A stretch of 64,000 bases of DNA from positions 62,001 to 126,000 of the forward strand of contig MU266388.1 of assembly GCA_021014945.1 (NCBI GenBank). The letters run 5' to 3'. Shown here piece by piece: positions 23,547-35,198 of this stretch (the stretch's first letter is position 1; every line of letters begins with the position of its first letter). A program made the position numbers and the translations under genes. Source of the DNA: Leucogyrophana mollusca (taxonomy: Eukaryota > Basidiomycota > Agaricomycetes > Boletales). The notes beneath the pieces are model-generated. The model made no database searches and had not been told where the DNA came from. It saw nothing but the letters and a program-made list of their open reading frames with translations.

Positions 23547-25733
23547 ATGATGTATATGATACTCATGACGATGATTTTTGGGGGAGTGTAATGGAGTACA
23601 GTAGTTTCCATTGTATTGTTAGCATTCGTGTATTACCAGCAGTGTTCGCATTTTTTGTAGGAGGTGTACTAGGCTGTGGCGCGCTGTTTTACCTTACTTT
23701 ACTTTAGGCATAATTCGACGAGGCGTCCATGATTGCCAACTCGCCGTTATCCTCAGTTCCCAACCAGGACTTCATGATCAGTGGAAGTGAAACTATTGTC
23801 CGGGATTCCCGGGCCTGTGAGTGGGGGCTTTAATTATACCCTGCTGACTCTCACTGCATACAATGACGCCTGCCTAATTGGAACAAAGGACCCTTTGAAT
23901 GAGTCGAGCCTCGCGGAATGCATCATCTCTTTTGTGCTGTAAGTTTGCAAGTACTTAACTCTGCTTCGACATCATTAACTGTGTTTAAGTGTAACGTAGG
24001 ACGTCGAGGGACTCTGTGGTCAGCAGACTGTGGGGCTCGATTTTTTTGGGTCCAATCCTCAGACCGCCGGGTCACTTCAACCAACCGCCGTTCTTCTTGC
24101 CTTCCCAAAGAGCTTCGGTCTCGCGGTGACTCGAATTTTAAAGATTGTTATACATCATATCACGGATTCACAGCGCCAGGTGCATGTCGCCCACCAACTG
24201 CGATGGAGGCTCCCATCAAGGCTGTGATAGCATCATGATGATCTTTATTTGCTCTTGGCTTTGTATTCCTACTCTTCGAGGGTCTGTTCGTCGTGATATT
24301 GCCTTTCGGAGTCATGCTTTCGGGCACCCGATTCTCCGTTCCTGGTGTTCTTCATGGGCATGTCGGGTTTTACCACCTAATGAAGGGGAAGTTCGACATC
24401 TACGCCTCTATGATACTTGGTTGTCTCGTCCCGCCCAGCATTGCTCTCCAAAAATACTTTCTGAAGACGCTTTAAAGACGCTTCCTATGATGATTGGGAC
24501 CCTAAGCTACAGTCCCGACCTTCGTTCTCAAATTCCTCTCGACTTTGTCATCACATAGTTTTCAATGTGAGCCAGGGAGTATCTCTTTGAAGGTCACGGC
24601 TGACGGTTGGTTCCACTAGGGACTCCCCATCTAGCAGCCTTCGCACTTCCTGTGCTTATGACACGACGGATGTCAGTGATTGTCTTGCGGAACCTGTGTC
24701 ATGAATGTCCGCTCATGCAGCTTCTAAGCAGTCAATTGCATCTCTTCGGGACCAGATCCAGCACTTGAAAGAACAGATTGCTCTGCTCGCCCTTCAGGGG
24801 AGCATTGTCCACAAACAGCGCTGCCTGCTCCAGCAGCTACGACTCCTGCAACCCCTGGTATGCAAAGAGAAACTACGTGCCAGTGCTCTCCACCAGCTCG
24901 ATACTGCACAGGGCACCATCCCTTTCCCCGAAGATAGTGCCTTCGAAAGTTGCACCTCCAGGTCGATTGATGCAGTTGATTCGCACAGTCTTCAGCTACA
25001 GCTGCACGACGCTGCCCTGCACACAGGAGAACCCGCCGACCAGTGCTGCCCTCCTACGGTATGTCATGGGCGCCGTTCCGATTATAAAATGCTTATCTTC
25101 AACAGAGTGGATGCACATCCGCTACTCTGTCCGTAGACTCCAAATCTACCGCGCCAGCTTCTCCTAAGAGCTCTCTTTCATTTTCTTCCGGCGGCTCCGG
25201 CTTCCCTGAGAAGCAGCGTGGTCAAGGCAGAGAAGGCGGACAGCGTCCTAGGAGCGCAATAGACATTCTAACGCACCTGAGGCGAAGTCTCTCGACCTCA
25301 AATAGGAGGTCGCAACTACTTTAAAACTACTCTACTGGCCACTCCCTTCTCCTGACTTTTTCGTCTCATTCACCTCATTCACCGTGGTGGCATGCCTAGC
25401 GGAGCGAATACTATATTGTCTATGATGCTCCAACCTGCTCCTTGATCGATCCTTCCAATACTATCAATTTCAAACAAGTTCCGAAAGTACTCCATCTCCG
25501 CGATGAACTGAGACAATTAGCCATCCACCGGGCCATAATGTAGCTACAGCCTCTCTAGTTTCGACGTCAGTGATTGCGACGGCGCCTCGGTAAATCCTTA
25601 TCCTTCGTTCCCAGCTCCACCTGCACACAGACCCAACAACATCGTCATCTGAGCCACGATTCTCTCTCGCCAAGTCGAATAGCCCTTACATCTTAAAAAT
25701 CCTTTGACACTACACTGTTCGGTGAGTATCAAA
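23547..25733. other. gene-poor 2.2 kb
   Basis: Mostly without supported genes. A hydrophobic stretch without a start codon (about 24258-24475, + strand) could be a stray membrane segment. A weak candidate gene at 24705-25261 is listed separately. Confidence 0.4.
24705..25261 (+). CDS. possible small coiled-coil protein, weak
   Basis: The frame from 24705 starts with a leucine-rich heptad segment (SIASLRDQIQHLKEQIALL). It can be joined at a GT donor after CCTACG (near 25060) to an AG at about 25105, giving a Ser/Pro/Gly-rich tail (SPKSSLSFSSGGSGFPEKQR) that ends in a stop near 25261. No family was recognised, and another frame over the middle part looks equally good. Treat it as a hint only. 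Confidence 0.3.
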
Positions 25734-27754
25734 ATGGACGAAGTGGTGCCTGGCCTATGGATTGGCGATTTATCGAGTGCACTCAACGTCGAGGGCCTGA
25801 AGGAGAAGAAGATATTCAGCATAGTAACCGCGATGCGGGGGAAAGTGACCATACACGCTGTGCGCTTTCTCTTGCATTCCCGCCCATCGAAGATTGACCT
25901 GGAATATTATCATGACATAGACATTCATCAAGTATCAGATCAATCTGGACGATAGTGCAGATGAAGATGTGCTAGTACACTTTTTGCCATCCATATCCTT
26001 CATCCAGAGGGAGCTGGACAAGGGAAGAAGTGTTCTTGTTCATTGCCAGGCTGGGATCAGTGGGTTCTATGCCGCTCATTGGCACATACGATCAATGATG
26101 ATCGATCATTTCCAGGCCGTAGTGCGACCATTATCGCCGCATACCTCATGCACTCACTCAAGTTGGATCCGGCCAGCGCGCTTGACATGATCAAGAAAGT
26201 GCGACCTAATGTTGAGTATGTCTGATATACATCTCTGCCGCACCTGTGTCATGGTGGTCTTTGTAGACCAAACGAAGGGTTCATGCAACAGCTTGAGGTG
26301 TTCCACAAGGCATCTTACAGATTTACCCATCGCGACAAGGCGATCCGGATGTTCTACATGGAGAGAACGGTCGAGGAGATCATGAGTGAGTTTCAAGACG
26401 GACCTAACTTTATCGTGGACCGTTGCTTCCCCCCGGTGTTATCATATCTAATCTGGACGTCTGACATCGATTGATTGTAGATGGAGATGGTACCCTACCG
26501 CCTGTTGATATGTTTGCAAAGCATCCTCGCACACCGTCCGATTCTGCGCCGACGACACCCATGATACTTCCCAGCCGTCGAATACGATGCAAAATGTGCA
26601 GGTGAGCCGCAGACGATCCCCCGGCTTCTCTATTGCAGATCTCACAGCTAAATGCACAGACAAGAGCTGGCCACTCGAGAACACATGCTCGATCATGGAC
26701 AACTTGGCCCCCCGACGCCGGCTCTCCCATCGTTGACACCCGCAGCTTCACGACGCCCGTCCATGAACGACCACGCTCCTCTTGTGTCACCATTATCCCG
26801 TCGGCCGTCCGCAAGCTTGAACGTTTCAATATCTCGCCGCCCCTCCAACCATCAGTCACGTTCACGCATGAACTCCACGTCGAATGCTGGTCTTGAAGGG
26901 CGTCCAGCTGGGCTGGCTGGTGTTGGTGGGCGGAGGCTACTGGAATCGCTATCGATGTCCGCGCTCGAGACGGAGGATGAACCCGAGGCTGATGATGTGG
27001 AGGGGGAGAAACTTCCGACGAACGAGCATGGTGAACCGCTTTCGCGGCGGCCTTCTGGTGGAGACTCAAGGCCATTCCATCCATCACCACTTTCAATGGA
27101 CGGAATCGGGAGAGACCTCTCGAATGCGCTGGAAGCAGCGGCGCTGTCAACGCCGCCCGTGGAGGAGGGTGAGGAGCTGCCAGAGATGTCCCGTGTTTTG
27201 TCCCCGGTGAAGGAAACCGGCGCGCCGCCCGAAAACGCACCACCTCAGCACCCCCCTCCCGCACAAAGCACGCAGTATGCGAGTCCGCTGGACTTGGCTG
27301 CTCAACTGCATTCGCATCCAAAGTTGGCGGCATTGCGAGCCCCTCCCGCGCTGAGCATGACTCCGCTGCAGAATGGGCCCAATACAAAAGCCGGCATAAG
27401 CCCGCCAATATTGATGAATCCAAAGTGCTCGGGATACTTTGTTGAACCGGTGAGCTTCTGTTTGTCGTTCTTGGCAGGGATTGCGCTCCTTGCTTACGGC
27501 CGTGTCGGTCGCAGATGAAGTGGATGGAACCGGTTCTCGAATCTGGGCAGCTCGCGGGAAAGATCCTTTGTCCAAACAAGAAATGCAACGCGAAGCTCGG
27601 CAATTACGACTGGGCTGGTGTATGCTGCAGTTGTAAGGAGTGGGTGACACCAGTAAGCCAAACCAATGTACTTTTGTGTCTCCTCTCCTGATTGATCACG
27701 GACACTTAGGGCTTTTGTATACACCGATCGAAAGTCGATGAGGTGCTGGTTTAA
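25734..27754 (+). CDS. YVH1: dual-specificity phosphatase YVH1 (DUSP12)
   Basis: Dual-specificity phosphatase that also acts in late 60S ribosome maturation by helping release Mrt4. Exons are 25734-25859, 25921-26059, 26116-26215, 26267-26385, 26481-26601, 26660-27449, 27515-27652 and 27710-27754, 525 residues. The catalytic loop is complete once spliced: VHCQAGISRSATIIAAYLMH. Upstream is LWIGDLSSALNVEGL; downstream is VRPNVEPNEGFMQQLE. The zinc-binding C-terminus has CSGYFVEPMKWMEP, ILCPNKKCNAKLGNYDWAGV and KEWVTPGFCIHRSKVDEV. A second Cys pair (IRCKMC) precedes a long Ser/Pro-rich insertion of about 250 residues, which makes this copy longer than yeast Yvh1. Confidence 0.95.
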
Positions 27755-28993
27755 AATTCTGTCGCTGAACCGGCATTCTTGGGGACTCTCGCACTTGCAA
27801 TTATCCACGGAATGATTCCGGTATTCGATGGCAGCATACACGTCTCTTTCTGTCGACTTTCGAAGGATTAACGTACGTTGAAGGAGAAGACCTTAGTAAT
27901 GAACAAACGACGAGTTACGGGGGATAGCCCTGGATTGTTAAATTCCGATGGGGTGGACAAGATGCGGATAAATTGTGCCTCCTGGAACATATGATATCTC
28001 CAAAGTCTGTTTATTAATGCACGCGGTAATTTGAGCAACGATTTTTACGATCTTGTTGAGAAGCGCGATTGATGCTTGAGGGAGTTTGACGGCCACATCC
28101 GAACCACGGGCGCGTCAACTCCTTATCAGGGTGTATGTAAGGCGTTATGGCGGAGGGAGACACCCCTATAGTTAGTTACCTTATGAGATTGTTGGGATGC
28201 CTTCGGACTCGAAGGTTCAACCACTCTTCTGCCCGCGAGGATTCTTGGTCCTGGCGTCCTGAACAGAAGCTTTCAGCGCTTTAGCTTGTGGGATTGGTCC
28301 TCGGTTTCAAGGAGCATCCGATGGCCAACCTGGAACGTTTTCCAAAATGTAGGTTGGGGAGAACATGACGATGAGCTCCACTGGCAGACAATATGGTATC
28401 GAGGTAAACCCCGGTTTAGCTCGACCCGGGTGGACGATCACGAAAGCCGTCGCAATCGCAGCAAAACCAACGCAATGATAACGTGATTGCATGGAGATAC
28501 ACGGCATGTGTGGTCTGTGCGGTTCATGACAGAAGCGGTGTTGCCTGCCCCCGGGAGGCAAGCTCGTGGATCGGGTATGGAGCTCTGCCTTGACCGAATG
28601 GTGTGGATCCGGAGCGTGACAGGAAGCCGGGGGCGTTTGAACGCGTGTGTTGGGGGATTTTCGACAAGCCGGAATCTAATCCAAGCTGAGTGCTCGCATG
28701 AGCTTGAAGCTGACGTCGTGGTCATCGACCGAGGAGGGTAACACTGACAGGGTCGAGGCTAACGGAATATTATTTTTGGCCTATATCCTGTCTTATTTTG
28801 GCAACTTTTATACAGAAACTGAACCGAAATACTCTGCGTTTACTGTGGGGTCGTGGGAATGTATATCCAAAAAAGGCTGCTGACAGTCACCATGTTGGTT
28901 TGGGCTCTTTAGCGCGTTCTTTTGCCTTTCGTATCCTTAACCACGAGCCAACCGAGCGTTACGCAGCCATAAATCTGGTCTGCCTGCGCGGGC
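27755..28993. other. intergenic, about 1.24 kb
   Basis: Between two co-oriented genes. No open frame with a recognised motif; no repeat or RNA gene seen. Confidence 0.4.
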
Positions 28994-31900
28994 ATGGCCA
29001 GCTCATCTGATGGTCACACCAATATGCCGGACTTCTCACCGAGGGCCTTTTCTTCTACCAGCGAAAGGAAGTTTCAACTCCAACTCCTCCTCGACGAGAA
29101 GGAAAAACAATTACAACAGGCTGGCACTCTCGGGCAGCGGGTTCTTGCCCAGCAGATAGAGCTTGAGGAGAGGGTTAGACAGCTGCAGGAACTGGATGCG
29201 GAGAGAGGCGACGAAGATGAATTCGACTCGGACGCCCGTGAACGGTATCGCGAACTTGCAGAGACAATCAAGACATGGAACTTGGAGAACGCGCAGCTTT
29301 CGAGCACATTCGGGACAAAGGTGAGTCTTTGATCATCTGAAATGACGTGTGCTCGGGCCCTACCCGCGATACCGAGACAATCTGGCATCGTAGTGCTTCG
29401 TTTTCTACACTCACCAAACTACTATTGGTTTACCTTTCAGCAATTTTTGTGTCTGCTTTGCCGCCGCTTGTGGCCTTGTAATCACGAGTACTGACGTGCT
29501 TATCCAGCGCATAAATGATCCGCAACCATCCCCTGCGCTACCTCTTAGTGACCTTCCTCGCGACCGCGAAGAGCCCGAAAGGAACAAGGCCTCAGCATCA
29601 TCTGCTGCACAGTCGAGACGTGCTAAAAATGCTGCTCACCGGGCCGATGATGTTGGTGAGTGCCGCCCATTTACACAAAGATAACGATTCTGATGCCACC
29701 GTAGAATTTGCGTTTGAGATTGGGAGTGGGCTACTCACAGAAGTCAGGCGGTTGCAAAGCTTGCTCGGTGAACGCGACAAAGCTATCCAGGACATGAAAG
29801 AGGAGAAGGACGACCTTGAGAAGACTGTTGAGTCTTTGCGTACCGCTTTGAGGTCCCAAGAGCAGAGTTCCGGTAAGTACATTACCCACGAGACTGAGCC
29901 AAGCACCTGAGAAAATCACCAGACAAATTCAAGGAGGAAAATTGGAACCTTGAAGTCACGCTGCAAGAGCTTCGCACTCAGCTTTCGGATTCGCAGTCGA
30001 CGACAGTGCGACTCGAGGGCGAGCATAAACGACTTACAAAGCTACTAAACATGGCGAGGGAAGCCACTGACCAACACAAGAATGAGTCGGAGCGGGTGAA
30101 GATTGCGTTAGACGAGCTCAAGGCCAAGCATGAAACAGACGTCGCGCAAGCAAGAAAGCACGCTGCGGGACTTCAGCGCGACAAGTCGGATCTGCAGTCT
30201 TCACTGGACTCTATGAAAGCCGAAATCGCAAAGGCAAATAGGCGCCTAGGGCCCAAATACGGCTCACCTCTGACCCCGAATGCTGGGGATGCCAGTCACT
30301 TCTTGACGCCAGCTGTGGAGGACGATGACGTATTCTCGGCTAGTGGTGCGTCTACAAACCGAAGGAAGATGGACTCGTCTACGGTTTTCCCTGCCGATGC
30401 TTTTGATGACCTCGTCGATGTGTCGCCCGACCCATCGCCATCCCGGCCGTTCCTGGCATCTAACCACCCCAGCAACGAAATCGAAGCTTTGCAACAACGC
30501 CTTGCACATGCTCAAAGGACGATCAACACCCTCAAAGGGACTCTTCACAGGGAGAAAGAGATGCGGATGGAATACCGACGCAAACTTGAGTCCTCCCCTG
30601 GCCCCGTACAGGACGAGAATGAGCCACCAGATGATGAGATGGCATTCGAGGACGCAGAGCCGGAGCAGAAGTCTGGGCGCCGTCTCACTCCCTTCCGTTC
30701 TGGTGGCAGTAGCAGGGCCAGAGGTCGGAGGGGTAGGGGTGGATACTCTCTTGCCCATCGCTTGGGAATGGCAGCCCAGAGCCCTTCCCCCTCAGACTAT
30801 AACGGCGGCGACTTCGGTCCTTCCTCTACCCCTCCACCACCCGTCCCTCCTATTCCTGGTAGATTCTCTACTACAGAGGACGAGTTCGCTGATTTCGTTG
30901 ACGAGTACTTGTCGGATGAAGACGACCGCGAAGTCACTCGTCGCTCACCGTCACCGCTTGTGCCGCCATCCAATCGCACCAGCGTGGACGGCATGGATCC
31001 CATTTTTGCCAACGTCCTCCGGAAGTCGGCCTCTTTCAGCTCGCTCCCCAACAGCTCCAGTCCACTACGGCAGTCTGTCATTGCAAGACCTGCACGATGT
31101 GGCACCCCACAACATCGTTCACGTGGAGGTGCTGCTTACCAGGAGGCTCGTCCACCGTCTTTGGTTGGGCAGCCCGAGGCACTTGCAGCAGAGCTTGGCA
31201 TCGGTATGACGTCAGTCGTCGAGGACGAGCTTCCACGGGAGACGGCCGAGTTTGCGTGCCAGACCGACTTCGAGGATGTGGCGCTGGTTGTGCCGCCTGC
31301 GCCCGCTCCCGCACCTGTCATGAGCGAGATGGCCGTGCAAGTGGACCCTGAACCGGAGGTTACGCCTACACCTGAAGTTGTGTCCATTCCTGCGCCCGCT
31401 TCTACCTCAGAGATCTCGTGCCAAACCGATAACGAAATTGTTCCCGAACGAGTCGAAATGGCCATTCAGCACGACGACCCTACGCCACTCCCGGTGCTTG
31501 TTTCCACCAGCACGAATACAGAGCCAGAAGAGGTACCCGTTGCGCCCATCATGGTTCAGGCCGGATCCCAAACCCCTCCTCTGCGTTCTATAGACATCGA
31601 TACCCAAACCTCACCCACATCCGCGGTCGAGAAGGTCGATATGGACACTCAAACATCGATGCCCGAGCCTGTGCGTGTGTTCGAGGCCCCTGGTGCGAAG
31701 GACACACCGCGCCGCACAACCATCACCCAATACGATATCTCTCGGAGCTCTGATCATAGTGGAGACTCGACGCTACGGGGTATGCCCGCACGCTTGTTCA
31801 TCTCGGATGAAGTAGGGGAGGACGATGATGACATTGACGATGGTGCGACGGAGACAGGTGCCGAGACAGAGACTGATACAGATGATTACCACGACGCTCG

Positions 31901-34375
31901 GGCGAGCATAGGGATGACAACGCCCTCCGATTCGAGAGAGGACTTCCACTCAGTGATGACAATGACTGATAACGACTTCTCGGAGAGCGACGAGGACGAT
32001 GACGTTAGCATCAAAGCATCAATGATATCAGATCGCACGGAGAGGTCCATGGCATCGCTGACTGAGCGGCGGAACTTGCACTACCGCGAGTCCTCTTCGA
32101 CCTACGAGTCCAAAGGGGTCTCAGCAGAGGGTGTTGAGGAGGTTAAGCTGGCAGAGGGGCCCAGGGTCGTAGAGGTAATCAGGACCATGGAGGTTGTGAA
32201 ATTGGTCGAAGTACCCAAACCCGAGGTTGCAGAGATTTCGATTCAAACAGACGAATGGACCCCGCCTCCAGCTCCTATCCCTGTTACCCCTTCGCTTGTG
32301 TCCGCGTCCGTCCAGGTGAGCGAAGCGGCGGCCGTGCCGGCGCCAACGCCAACGCCAGCACCAATGCCTGCTGTACCGAGCTCGCCGGGTGCTGCTGCTC
32401 CCTTACCTCTGTATCGTGTAGGATCCACGGGACAACAGTTCCAGTTCGTGCCACCAGCATCTCCAAAGCCGGCGACCACGTCCATTCCTGCCACTTCTCC
32501 TTCTCCCGCTGCCACTATCAGAGACTCAGCAGCAACCTTTGGCATCATCCGTCCTCGCACATCGCAATCTGAGAGACGGGAGTCGATCGAGTCCGCTATA
32601 TCGTCCGTCATGGATGATGGACAGCGCCGGTCGCGTACACCCTCTGCTGTTCCATCGATCGTGGACAAGACTCGCCCCCCGATGATGGTCGTGCCACCAC
32701 CTCCACGCCAGCCTCCCCCCGCCAGCATGCCTCCACCTTCGTTTATTCCAGAGAGGAGATTCCCAACTACGTCGTCGACTTCCCATGACGTTCCACCACC
32801 TCGACCTTCATCTCCCCCTCCTCCAGAACTTATTCAGCGTGCAACTACTCCTACGTTCGGCCAGATGTTATCAGTGCACGGCCGAGGTTCATACGGCCCT
32901 CGTCAACACGGCTCGAGCATGCCTCCATCGCAATCCGGCCTTCGCCAGCCACCATCTACCAGCAGTTTCAGATCCGCTGCAAATGCTGCTACCTACGCAC
33001 AGAACTCTATGGCTCCTTCAGGGCTATCGTCGTGGCCTGTTCGCGAAAAGCAGAGGCCAGAGTTTTCGAGCACGTCTCTGGCTTCAGATCGGAGCGCCCT
33101 TTCCCCCAGATCGTCGATGTCCTCGGACCACAACGTCTTTGCGAACCGCACCCAGTCGAACAACAATGCACCCACCACACCCAACAAGACTGCGGAGCAA
33201 GGGGAAGCGGGTGGGTCGACAGACCCCGCTGTCATCCACGCGATCACGCAGACCATGATCGGAGAGTTCTTGTACAAGTACACCCGGCGCACAATTGGCA
33301 AGGGTCATGGCGAAAAGCGCCATCGGCGATTCTTCTGGGTGCATCCGTATACCAAGACTCTTTACTGGAGCTCAGCAGACCCTGGATCTTCAAATGTTTC
33401 CGAGTCCACTGCCAAGAGTGGTGAGTAGTTTCTAACCCATCGCACTTGCTACAATCCTAATACAGTTGCCAAGCCTACATTGAGGGTGTGAGATCTGTTC
33501 TTGACCCCAACCCGATGCCTCCTGGTCTGTACCAATATAGTGTGGTACTCTCAACGTCGCAGCGAGAAATGAAGATCACCGCGCCAACCAAGGAAAGGCA
33601 CGACATATGGCTTAACGTAAGTTTATCTTGTCTCGAGTTGATATAAGTACCTGCTGAGCTTTTTCTATAGGCACTGAAGTACCTCCTGGCTCGACCCAGC
33701 ACCACGACGGGTGCCTCACCCAGCCAGAACGGACATGGTGTACCCATGAGCCCCATGTCGCAGAGCGCGGAGCTGACCGATGATGAGCACCGTAACGTGG
33801 TTGAGTCCAGTCCCCAAAGCCAGAGAAGCGGTCGCAGCAGCCGAAACGGCGGTGCATTCAGCACAACCCCCCGCGGTACCCGAAGTCGATCCCAGCTTTC
33901 TGTCCGAGGCTCCGTTGGCAAGCGCTCAGGCACTCCGGCAGCAGAATATCTCCGGTGGGCTGGACCTGAAAGCCCTTACAGTCCCACGAAGTCATTTGAG
34001 CAGATCCTCGGACGAGGACAGGACGACGACGACCTGGAATTTGAGCTTCACGGTGACTCTGTATTGGATGACGCATTTGAAGGGCTTGAGAACGTCCGAG
34101 CTTGCTGTGATGGCCGTCACACGGTTGGGCATTCTGGACATCACCACCACCATCACCATCACCACCACCCACATAACGGCGATCATCTGGATGTCCACCA
34201 ACTCGAAGGCGCTCGACCAGCTTCTCCTGCGTGGTCGCTTCGCTCGCGCACCGGAAGTGCCAAGTCTCACGAAGGCGGTGGCTTATTCTCTTGGGGCCGA
34301 GATGACGAGGGGAAACTTCGCTTTGGTTCACGACGATCTATGAAAACTGTACCTAATGCTGGTGGGGATCGGTAG
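28994..34375 (+). CDS. NUM1/ApsA-like cortical anchor with PH domain
   Basis: Large protein related to fungal Num1/ApsA/Mcp5, which tether dynein and mitochondria to the cell cortex. Exons are 28994-29320, 29508-29655, 29705-29872, 29923-33420, 33474-33616 and 33671-34375, 1662 residues. Residues 20-420 hold several coiled-coil segments. The middle is acidic and Pro/Ser-rich. The C-terminal PH domain, about 1320-1430, begins AVIHAITQTMIGEFLYKYTR and continues HRRFFWVHPYTKTLYWSS, then REMKITAPTKERHDIWLN, as in the Mcp5-type PH family. The first intron is unusually long (187 nt) and may hide a further small exon. A set of TQT-like motifs and a His run are described in the findings. Confidence 0.9.
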
Positions 34376-35198
34376 CTGGACAATTTAACTTCTAATTCCT
34401 CTCACATACATACCATTCCTCTCCTTTTTGCTTTGCATTTTTGATAGTTCCATCTCTCGCTTTCTTTCACAAACTACGCTCCTTGATAATGATCGCTGTG
34501 CATCGAGTATCTTCCTTATATTTTGACACTTTCCTTGTATGCAGTATCTTCGCGAGTATTCTATGATCATTATCACTCTTTTCTATGGAGCCGCAAAGTT
34601 ACCGTGATAAGGTCCTGGGGGCAACGGTGCGACTGCTTTGAACTCGAGCTTGAAACTGTAGTGGCGGTGGCCTGTTCTCTTAGGACCTGTCACCTGGCCC
34701 AAGAGGAACGAATCAAATAAATTGAGTTAACTGTCGGCGGCTGAGCGCTGAGCGCTGACACGTCTAATTGTCTTTCATGTAATGTTGTGTTGATGCATTT
34801 TGTGGTAGTCTTTCCGTCCTCAGCTTCCACTGTGACCTACGCTCCGAAATTGCTGCAAGTCGTCGACAACGCCCAGCGTTCACTACTGTTCACTACAAGG
34901 ACTATATGATCGTCTACTACTCGAGGCCATAAGGCATAAGCTTTGTAGATCAAGGCTCGGCGGCAGCTTTACTAGAGCTATGCATGCTCCATCCAAATCA
35001 AGTTCTACAGCTGGCATGCGTGCGACAGCAATGATACTTCGTCCAACTTCTTTGTTATCTGCTGATTATACGCTAATTTTGTCTCACCAGTATCAATCAC
35101 GGTGGCGGGCTGTCATAGTCGACCTGCTTATCGCTTGTGACCCGTCATATCAACGCCCAAATCGAACCGGGACGACTAGAGACTAGAATCGTTGAGAA
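34376..35198. other. intergenic, about 0.82 kb
   Basis: Pyrimidine/AT-rich right after the NUM1-like stop, as expected for a 3' UTR. The promoter of the hydantoinase gene must lie at the right end. Nothing else recognised. Confidence 0.4.

Noticed and set aside
26410..27603. 397-codon open frame on the minus strand across YVH1
   Set aside because: Lies antisense to the well-supported YVH1 exons; its composition mirrors their Ser/Pro codons and it shows no motif.
30325..31209. 294-codon plus-strand frame in another phase of the NUM1-like gene
   Set aside because: Overlaps the main frame, which continues over 1100 codons into a PH domain.
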